DNA of 17,500 nucleotides from NCBI GenBank assembly GCA_002104895.1, contig MCFG01000066.1, forward strand, positions 1 through 17,500, read 5' to 3'. The notes beneath the pieces were generated by a model. It saw only the letters and a list, made by a program, of their open reading frames with translations, did not search any database and was not told the origin of the DNA. Numbering within the stretch: the first letter of the stretch is position 1; each line of letters opens with the position of its first letter. This DNA comes from Anaeromyces robustus. Taxonomy: Eukaryota > Neocallimastigomycota > Neocallimastigomycetes > Neocallimastigales > Neocallimastigaceae. The position numbers and the translations under genes were made by a program. Positions 9,928-17,500 of this stretch are shown piece after piece.

Positions 9928-10213
9928 TATTTTTTTTATATTATAAAATTATAATATAAATATATATAATATATAATAAATATTTTTTTATATTATAATA
10001 TATATAATATATAATAAATATATCTTTTTTTTTATATTATAAATTATAATATATAATAAATATATCTTTTTTTTTTTTATATTATAAATTATAATATATA
10101 AATATATATAATATATAATAAATATATCTTTTTTTTTTTCTTTTTATAATATATAATATATATATCTTTTTTATTTAATATTATAATATATAATAAATTA
10201 TATATCTTTTTTT
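9928..10213. repeat. Imperfect minisatellite, about six units of 38-62 bp
   Basis: Each unit is a TATATTATAAATTATAATA-like block, then TATAATAAATATATC, then a T tract. T tracts fall at about 9930, 9982, 10025, 10067, 10129, 10167 and 10207. Units differ mainly in T-tract length and in the number of TATA steps. Confidence 0.85.
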
Positions 10214-10328
10214 AATATATAAAACTTTAATTAATTTTTTTTATTAAATAATTAAATAATAAATCTCTTTATTATATGAAAAATTCAATATTCAACCAAA
10301 GTTTAATTAAAAAATTAAATAGTTTAAT

Positions 10329-10365
10329 TATAATATATGATATATTTAATATATCATATATTATA
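10329..10365. repeat. 37-bp perfect palindrome with a one-base centre
   Basis: 10329-10346 (TATAATATATGATATATT) and 10348-10365 are exact reverse complements around a single T at 10347. Further outside, TTTAATTA (10323-10330) and TAATTAAA (10374-10381) also pair if an 8-nt insertion on the right is allowed, giving a longer interrupted stem. Confidence 0.85.
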
Positions 10366-12227
10366 TTATATTATAATTAAATAATAATATTTCTTTACAC
10401 TTGATTTTACAATATATTATATAAATTCCAAAACACAAAATTTTAATATTTTAATAATTTCATTCTTACAAATTAAATTAATTATTATATTGAATTACCA
10501 AAAAATTTATAATATATCCTCATATATAATAATATATTAACAATTATAATGAATATTAATTTTTTTTTTTCAAAAAAATTTTTTTTATTTATTATTTAAA
10601 TAATAAAGTATAGTATAGTTCAAGAAAAGAAAAGAAAATAGATATATAGGATTATTAGTATATTTCATAACTTTAAACAATAATGTTATAACAAAAAAAA
10701 TAATTTAAAATAAAAAATATTATTTCCTCGATTATAATTATCTATTAATTATTATTATAAAATATACTTTATATTATTTTTTTAATATTTTTACTTGCCC
10801 ATTCTTTTCTTTGACAAAAGTAACAAAAAACTTAAAGTGTAATTAAAAAAAAAAAAAGAAGAAAAATTATGAAAAATTAATTAAATAGATTTTCAAAGTA
10901 AAAATAAATATAAAGTCTAATGCCTTTTTTATAATAATAAAGTTTTTTAAAAAAAAAAATAAAAAAAAAAGGCCTTACCGCTACTGAATTAAACTAAATA
11001 TATATCTGAAATAATACACAATTAAGTTTTTAACCATAAATATCTTTTTTTTTCTATTTAATCTTTTTATTAAATTTTAAAATTACAAAATTTTTTAATA
11101 CTCTTATGAAAACTAGGTTTGTATATTTAATTAAATATTTATAATAATTAACATTAAAAATAATCTTATTTATTTAATGTATGACTTATAATGAAATAAA
11201 CAAAATATTTAATTAACAAAGAAATTATTAATTATATTGTATAACATTTAAAATAACTAATAAAATATCTTTTTAATACATTATTAAAAATAAATAAATA
11301 AAAGAAAACTAATTCAAAAAAAAAAAAAATTCATTTTACAATTTCTAATAACTAAAATGAAATAAAAAAAGACGAGTTTTATTAATATTTTCAACCATTA
11401 TAAAATACATCCTTATAAAATTGATTTATTTTTAAAGATATTTATATTTAACAGAAATAAATATTAAAATTTAATCGATTTAAATTTATATTTTTTATTT
11501 TGTTTAATCTAATAATATAATTAAATATTTTCTTCTCTTTACAAAAAAGTTTTTAAATAATTATAAATATTTAAAATAAAATGATATATAAATTTTAATA
11601 AGTTATCTAAAATCTAATAAATATTTTTAACTTCATATAATATTAACAATCACAGTTTCATAAATCTTAAATATATTTATAAAAAAAAAGTTAAATAAAA
11701 AAAACTGGCGTTAATTAAAAATAATATTAACAACTTTTTTATTTAACATATATTTTAAAATAATTAAAAAAAAATATCTATTTATATAATATAAATTGTT
11801 TTTTCTTTTAATTACTACTATTATTATTCAAACGTTATTTAAAAAAAATATGTATTTTAATAATTAAAATTGAAAATATAAATGACTAAAATTAATTATT
11901 ATATGGTTTTTTATTATATAATAAATATATGATGAAAAAAATTAAAATTTATTATTAATTAAAAACTTTATTTTATAATAAATTTTATTTTAATTATTAT
12001 AGGCATTTATCTTAATTACTTTTTTAAATTATGAAAGAATTTTTTTTTTATACTCCGTCAATGAAAATAGTTAAATTATAATAACTTAATTATTCAATAA
12101 CAATAGTGAAATTACTTTTCACCGTACATACATTTTAATAAATAGTAATTAACCTTAAAATACAATTCTTTAATCTATTATAATATAAATATGTAAAAAA
12201 AAAATATCCTTTCATTTAAATATTTTT

Positions 12228-12311
12228 ATTATTATTATTATTATTATTATTCTATTCTATATATATTGTTTTTTTTTTTTTTTTTTTTTTTGTTTTTTTT
12301 TTTTTTTTTTT
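12228..12311. repeat. (TTA)n array followed by T23-G-T19
   Basis: A short ATT array (12228-12250) is followed by two long T tracts, 12269-12291 and 12293-12311, separated by a single G. Confidence 0.88.
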
Positions 12312-13365
12312 AATTCTATTTTTACGTTATACTAAGAAATTGTTTTTAATTAATTTTATTTATAATAAGAAATTATTATTTAAATATAAACTTAAACAAA
12401 AATATGCATAATTATAAATTACTATATTTTAAAAAAAATAATAATAAATAAAACAAAATATTAATAATAAAAAAAAACATAATTTTATTTTATTTTACTT
12501 AAAAACTTAATCGTTAAATATTACAAAATAATAATTATTATAATAAATACTTTATTATTATCACTTATTATAATATACATAACAATAAATATTTTTTCGA
12601 AAATTTTAGTAATTATAACAATTTTATAAAATTTGTAACTTTATATTTTATTATTATTTTAAAAACTTTTTTTTCCTTTTTAATTCCATTTAATTTAATG
12701 AATATCTATGATAAGAAAAAAAAAACGGAAAAACTTAATTTTTATTATTAATTTTATAAAAATAATAATTATTAATAAAGAATTATAAACTTTAGAGAAA
12801 TAAAAGTCTAACACATATTTATCTATAAACTTTATCGAAATCAAAATAATATAAAGTAACTAGAATAAAAATAAAATAAATTATTACTCTTCTATAATGT
12901 TCTTTTAGTCCAAACATACATTAAATTTTGTTTGTTCATCAAATTATTCTTTAATTAATTATCATTATTAAAATAAATAGTGAGCTATATAAACTAAATT
13001 TGTATAGATTAATTTATAAGAATCTATTAGAAAATTATAAGTCTAAGATTCATTTGTATTAATTAATAAATTAGATAAATGAAATAATTAATAAAATTCT
13101 ATTTTATAAAAAAGAAATATGAATAAAATAATTATTTTTCTTTCTATTTTTTTTTTTTTTTTTTAATTATTTAATATTTTAAATAACAAATTGTTGATAT
13201 GAAAATAATTATCATTTAAATAATTATTATAAAAATAATTTATTATTTAATTATAAATTTGTCTTTAAATTAAAAAAATTAAAAAAAAATAATTATTAAT
13301 TTTAAATTTAACTAATCTAATAAAAAAATCATGTTACAAAACAATAAAAACAAAAACAAGAAATA

Positions 13366-13368
<3 letters not shown>

Positions 13369-13438
<70 letters not shown>
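13369..13438. repeat. (TTA)n microsatellite, about 70 bp
   Basis: Uninterrupted TTA/ATT triplets ending at TTGTATTT. Confidence 0.95.
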
Positions 13439-14364
13439 GTATTTATGAACAATAGTTAAAAAAAGAAAAAAAAAACACTTTTTTTTTAATAATACATATG
13501 TTTTTATTTATTTATTATTATAAGAAAATATATTTAAAAATTTTATTATTATATAACTTAATTAATAATTTATTTAATAATAATCAAATAAATATAATTT
13601 TTATATTTATTTTTTTTATTTTTGATTAAAAAAATAATATTACTAAAAATAGCAAAAAATAATTAATTACAAACTTTAACTTTAGTATTATTTATTTATT
13701 TTATTATTTTACTACTATTAATTAACAATATTCAATTAAAAAACTTTTATTAATAATAATTAATATAATTAATATTTTCTTAAATGTTTAATTAAAAACA
13801 ATTATATATAAAACATTTAATAATAATAGTAATATAAAAAACTAATTATTTTATTATCCAGTATTGTATTAATAAATCTAGTAGATATACCTATGTCAAA
13901 TACAAATAATTATAATTGATGTATTACAAACCATTTTAAACTTTTCACCTAAAAATGAATTTTAATCATTTTAACTTTATTATAAATTTTTTTTTGTTCA
14001 TTTATATTACTGTTTTGGTTTATTTCTGTAAATTTAACAAAAAAAAAGCTAATACAATTTAATACATTACATACTATTGGTTTATTAAATGACTTTTCTT
14101 TCTAATAAAAAAAAAAAAGAAAAAAAAAAAAAAAACTAAAAATTAGGGTTAAAAAAATAATAAAAATGTTTATCAAAAATAATATATGTTTCAACATATT
14201 ATACATATATTATAATATATTATAACTATATAATAATAAATAAAAATAGATATATTATTATATATTTTAATATAACCACAAAAAATATAATTGTACATAT
14301 TAATCCTTTGTAATATATTAATATATTATAATATATTCGATAATACCAATAATTAATTGTATGT

Positions 14365-14407
14365 TATTTACAATAATATATTAGTGTAATATACATTATT
14401 GTAAATA
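14365..14407. repeat. 43-nt hairpin, 19-bp stem with a 2-nt bulge
   Basis: The outer arms TATTTACAATAA (14365-14376) and TTATTGTAAATA (14396-14407) pair perfectly. The inner arms TATATTA (14377-14383) and TAATATA (14387-14393) pair perfectly around a GTG loop. The only defect is an unpaired CA at 14394-14395. Confidence 0.8.
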
Positions 14408-14884
14408 TAAATAATATTCACCATTTTAATTTAATTATATTCAACTTATTTATAAATATATTAAATTATATTTTTATTAAATAGCTTTTATTATTTATAA
14501 TGTATTATAAATATATTATAAATATATTATAATATATGATAATTATATTTATAATGAATTTATTTGGATTATCCATTTATTGGTGGCGTTCACAAACTTT
14601 TTAAAATTATTATTAATATAATATATTATTATTTTAAACGCATTAAACTACAATAATATACGGCAAATAGTTTTATATATAGCACAAAATTATTTATAAT
14701 ATATTATAATATATTATATATATATAAGTTTATTTTATATTAAATTATAAACATATTAATAAATACGATATAATATATTATATATTTTATATACTGAAAT
14801 TATTAAATTTATTCAATTGAATTAAATATATTGACTTATTATATATAATTTTATTAAATTTGATATTAATATATTTATATATTG

Positions 14885-14939
14885 AAAAAAAAAAAAAAAA
14901 AAACTTTTTTTAATACAAATTAATTATTGTACTTTAATC

Positions 14940-14972
<33 letters not shown>
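14885..14972. promoter_or_regulatory. Paired poly(A) tracts upstream of the expansin-like gene
   Basis: A19 at 14885-14903 and A26 at 14947-14972 lie about 300-390 bp before the ATG at 15270. Long A tracts can exclude nucleosomes in fungal promoters, so a promoter role is possible, but such tracts occur throughout this window. No specific regulator site is recognised. Confidence 0.25.
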
Positions 14973-15269
14973 CATATTAAAAAAAATATATAAGTTTTTT
15001 TTATTAAAAATTTCATATAAAAGGAAATGATTTAATCCATTAAAAAAAATTTTTTTTTAATATTTTTTTGTTTAAGCAGAAAATTTACCTTCTTTAATAT
15101 CAATAATTTTAAAATATTTTATTAAATATAATTATTAATATATTTCAAAAGTTTTTTATTCAAATAAAAAAGTAAAATTTATTCATATTTGCAAACAATT
15201 TATCAATTACATAAAAATAAAAACAAATATACGCACTGAATTATTTTGTAATATTTATTTTTAAACAAA

Positions 15270-16208
15270 ATGAAATTCTTTAATTTAATCACTTTAACTT
15301 CTTTATTATCTTTTGCTAGCGCAAGTTATTACAAAGCTAACAAAGTTACCTACTATGGTGGTAGTAATGATAACAATTCTGAAAGAGATCCATTTTGTCA
15401 AGATTATAGTGACAAAGTTCCAGAAGATTTAGCAAAACATAATATCAATTACTATGTTGCTATAAGTAGAGATAATTTAAGCAAGAGTACCGCAAAAAGT
15501 TACTGTGGTAAAACAATCAAAATAAGTAATGCTGAAAATGGAAGAAGTCTTAATGCTTTAGTTGTAGATAGATGTGGTTCATGTAGTTATGGTAATATTG
15601 ATCTTAGTCGTGATGCTTTCAGATACCTTAGTAATAATCAAATGAGCAAAGGTGTCTTGAAACAAGTCTCATGGTGTGTTGTTGGTGGACCAAGTACATT
15701 TGCTTGTCCAGATTCATCATCTAGTGGAAACAAAACTACTAAGAAGACTACTACTAAGAAAACTACTACTAAAACAACATCTGTCAAAAACTACTCATCC
15801 TCTTCTTCAGACCATAAAACTGCTGGTGGAATTTACGTTGAATTAGAAAAGGGTACTCGTTATGGATATGCTAGTGTTGAACGTAAAATTAAATATTACT
15901 CTGGAAGTGGTTACGTTAAATTTACTAAATCTTCACACAATGGCAGTACTACTAAAGTAGCTGTTAAGGTTAACATGAAGTATGCTGGTAAATATAACAT
16001 TAAGATTAAATACAATAATCCAAATTCCAGCAAAGTATCCAACAAAGTTGTTATCAATAATTCTGAATACAAGATTAGTTTTGAAAAATCTGGAAGTGAA
16101 TGGAAAAAGGTTACTCTTAGAGATGTTAAATTCAACAAAGGAGAAAATGTAGTCGCAATTAAAGCTTCCGATGGTTACATGAACTTTGATTACATTTACA
16201 TTGAATAA
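15270..16208 (+). CDS. Secreted expansin-like protein: double-psi beta-barrel plus CBM35-like module
   Basis: A 312-residue intronless secreted protein, probably a non-hydrolytic wall-loosening or polysaccharide-binding factor in plant biomass breakdown. Residues 1-18 form a signal peptide, with probable cleavage after ASA. Residues about 22-147 are a double-psi beta-barrel of the microbial expansin/loosenin type: a VTYYGG start (26-31), YCGKTIKI (78-85), VVDRCGSC (98-105) and NIDLSRDAF (109-117). D100 and D111 sit where expansins keep their key acidic residues. Six Cys (43, 79, 102, 105, 136, 146) suggest three disulfides. A Ser/Thr/Lys linker spans about 148-187. Residues about 188-312 resemble CBM35 (or the related CBM6): ELEKG near the start, YYSGSGYV (209-216), AGKYNIKIKY (239-248), W278 and a closing MNFDYIYIE. 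It has no second expansin domain and no fungal dockerin, so it probably acts free of cellulosomes. Context is A-rich (AAACAAAATGA). Confidence 0.88.
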   Translation: MKFFNLITLTSLLSFASASYYKANKVTYYGGSNDNNSERDPFCQDYSDKVPEDLAKHNINYYVAISRDNLSKSTAKSYCGKTIKISNAENGRSLNALVVDRCGSCSYGNIDLSRDAFRYLSNNQMSKGVLKQVSWCVVGGPSTFACPDSSSSGNKTTKKTTTKKTTTKTTSVKNYSSSSSDHKTAGGIYVELEKGTRYGYASVERKIKYYSGSGYVKFTKSSHNGSTTKVAVKVNMKYAGKYNIKIKYNNPNSSKVSNKVVINNSEYKISFEKSGSEWKKVTLRDVKFNKGENVVAIKASDGYMNFDYIYIE

Positions 16209-16209
16209 A
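16204..16209 (+). terminator. AATAAA overlapping the expansin-like stop codon
   Basis: The hexamer AATAAA spans the TAA stop at 16206-16208. It matches the canonical poly(A) signal but is unlikely to be the working one, since the cut site would leave almost no 3' UTR. A/T-rich alternatives follow, for example AATAAATAAAT near 16793-16803. Confidence 0.2.
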
Positions 16210-16628
16210 TTTAAAAAAAGAAGATAATATTATTTTTTAAATTTAATGAACTGTAAACACTTTTTGATAAAAGAAAACTTAAAAAATGTTTATATAGTTT
16301 ATCTGTTCTTAAATGCTATAACAAGAAATTTTGCTTATGTAGATATACTTTGAAATATTACAATGTAGAAATTCTTGTATATTTTTTTAAAAATTATATT
16401 TATTTATTTATTTTCTTTGTAATTTATTGATTTTTTTTTTAATTTTTAGAGTAATTTTTATATATATAGTTTAAAAAAATTTTTTTTTTTTTTTGTACTT
16501 TATAATTTATTTATTTTTTTTTCTCAAGTATCTATTTATTTATTTTTTTTTTTGGAAGATACCTTGTGATTTGTTATTTAATAGATTAAGCACATAAGAA
16601 AAAAAAAACTTTTTAAATATTTCATCTA

Positions 16629-16650
16629 TTTTACGTTTTAAAATGTAAAA
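16629..16650. repeat. 22-nt near-palindrome in the 3' flank
   Basis: TTTTACGTTTT pairs with AAAATGTAAAA with one G·T mismatch and no spacer. It lies about 420 bp after the expansin-like stop, so it may be outside the transcript. Confidence 0.4.
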
Positions 16651-17227
16651 GCATGCACATATATATATAAAATAAATAATTTAAATAGATAGTTTTTTTT
16701 TTATTTTATTAAATGAAAAAAAAAATAATACATGCTATTGCTATTAATCTTTTTTCATTATTTTATTTTTAAAAACAAATTGATAATGTATTAATAAATA
16801 AATTGCATAAAATAAAAAAAAAAAAAAATAAGAAGACACTTAGTAAACTTTAATAAGAAAGAAAAAATAATTAAAACATTTTATTTTTTTATTTATTTAT
16901 TTATCAATGAGTATATAAAATAATAAATGGTTTTAATTTTCTTTCGATAATATATATATTGTTTATAAAAACAAGTGATTTCTATTTTTTTTTTTTTTTT
17001 TTTTTATGTTTTTTTTATAATTTTTATTATTTATTTATTTATTTATTTAATATTATCAATTTTTATAGAATTTTTTCTTAAAAAAAAAAAAACAAAAAAA
17101 ACAAAAAAACAAAAAATTTTGCTTTATTATACATGAACTTTAATTTTTTTTTTTTTTTTTTTTTTTGATAGATTTTTTAAAATATTTATAATACGGTAAA
17201 TCTTTTCTATGCAATAGATTTATTAAA

Positions 17228-17293
17228 AATAATAATAATAATAATAATAATAATAAACATAAAAACGTAAAAACATAAAAACATAAAAACGTG
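17228..17293. repeat. (AAT)n microsatellite followed by an 8-bp minisatellite
   Basis: An AAT array (17228-17256) leads into four full copies and a partial of an 8-bp unit: CATAAAAA, CGTAAAAA, CATAAAAA, CATAAAAA, then CGTG. The CA/CG alternation reflects single-base variation at the second position. Confidence 0.85.
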
Positions 17294-17392
17294 TTTTAAA
17301 GGCTTTTTTTATTTTATTTTTTTTTATTAATAGTTTTAACAAAACAATAACAATATAAATTTATAATATTTTTCCAGTAATAGTTAATCATA

Positions 17393-17485
17393 ATAATTTA
17401 AGGAAAGTAAAAAAAGAAAAGATGAACTTCATCAAGTTGAAATGAACTTTAATTATTATAATTTAAGGAAAGTAAAAAAAGAAAA
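17393..17485. repeat. Exact 28-bp direct repeat, 65-bp period
   Basis: The 28 bases at 17393-17420 (starting ATAATTTAAGGAAAGTAAAA) recur exactly at 17458-17485. The 37-nt spacer carries ATGAACTT twice (17422 and 17442), and ATGAACTTTAATT also occurs at 17133. A further copy could lie beyond the window edge. Confidence 0.85.
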
Positions 17486-17500
17486 AAGTCTAAAACCTTT

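Larger units (their letters stand above)
8693..15269. other. A+T-rich gene desert, right part, up to the expansin-like gene
   Basis: Nothing with coding character on either strand over about 6.6 kb. It holds the minisatellite at 9928-10213, palindromes at 10329-10365 and 14365-14407, a paired T23/T19 tract, a (TTA)n array at 13369-13438 and poly(A) tracts of 19 and 26 nt at 14885-14903 and 14947-14972. The motif TTATAATATATTATAATATAT recurs, whole or in part, around 14205-14225, 14320-14337 and 14696-14716. The last few hundred bases must contain the promoter of the gene at 15270. Confidence 0.7.
16209..17500. other. 3' flank of the expansin-like gene, no further gene seen
   Basis: A+T-rich sequence with T tracts, TTTA repeats (near 16395, 16888 and 17027), a near-palindrome at 16629-16650 and the repeats listed below. 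No coding-like stretch, splice-linked exon or tRNA was found. A neighbouring gene may start beyond 17500. Confidence 0.65.

Noticed and set aside
5294-15269. Transposon or retroelement in the desert
   Set aside because: No transposase, reverse-transcriptase or integrase motif, and no long terminal repeats or paired terminal inverted repeats, could be seen.
15911-16138. 75-codon minus-strand frame
   Set aside because: Antisense shadow of the CBM-like part of the expansin-like gene.
1-17500. CRISPR arrays, bacterial operons, Shine-Dalgarno sites or phage genes
   Set aside because: Introns, A+T profile and the secreted fungal-type protein all indicate a eukaryotic nuclear genome. The repeats lack uniform unit-spacer structure.

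Overview
The window looks like nuclear DNA of an anaerobic gut fungus (Neocallimastigomycota, the Neocallimastix/Piromyces/Anaeromyces group). The reasons are extreme A+T content outside genes, long A and T homopolymers, (TTA)n arrays, spliceosomal introns, very long gene-free stretches, and a secreted plant-cell-wall-acting protein with a Thr/Lys linker and a carbohydrate-binding module. Dictyostelids are also A+T rich, but the 10 kb gene desert and the expansin-CBM architecture fit the fungi better. This assignment is inferred from sequence character, not from a search.

Layout. (1) 1-1906, minus strand: the 5' part of an ATP-dependent NAD(P)HX dehydratase (NNR2/NAXD), a nicotinamide-nucleotide repair enzyme. 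Seven exons can be joined in frame, and the gene runs off the left edge. One intron holds a 42-base A tract. (2) 1907-3787: A+T-rich spacer with two (TTA)n arrays, an 18-bp-arm hairpin and a short tandem repeat block. (3) 3788-4195, plus strand: an open frame with clear coding composition but no Met codon, probably an exon remnant of an unrecognised helical protein. (4) About 4285-5236, minus strand: a decayed leucine-rich-repeat gene with stops and a frameshift. It contains a perfect 16-bp inverted repeat with a 3-nt spacer. (5) 5241-15269: a 10 kb desert with no supportable gene, made of homopolymers, a 270-bp (TTA)n-type composite array, an imperfect minisatellite and several long hairpins. 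(6) 15270-16208, plus strand: an intact intronless gene for a secreted expansin-like protein, made of a signal peptide, a double-psi beta-barrel, a Ser/Thr/Lys linker and a CBM35-like module. (7) 16209-17500: 3' flank with short repeats.

The two sound genes have unrelated jobs: intracellular cofactor repair and extracellular loosening or binding of plant wall polysaccharide. Nothing suggests a cluster or a shared pathway. I found no convincing new multi-gene system. The points most worth checking are the expansin-CBM35 fusion, the relic region 3.8-5.2 kb with its snap-back inverted repeat, and the hairpins in the desert.
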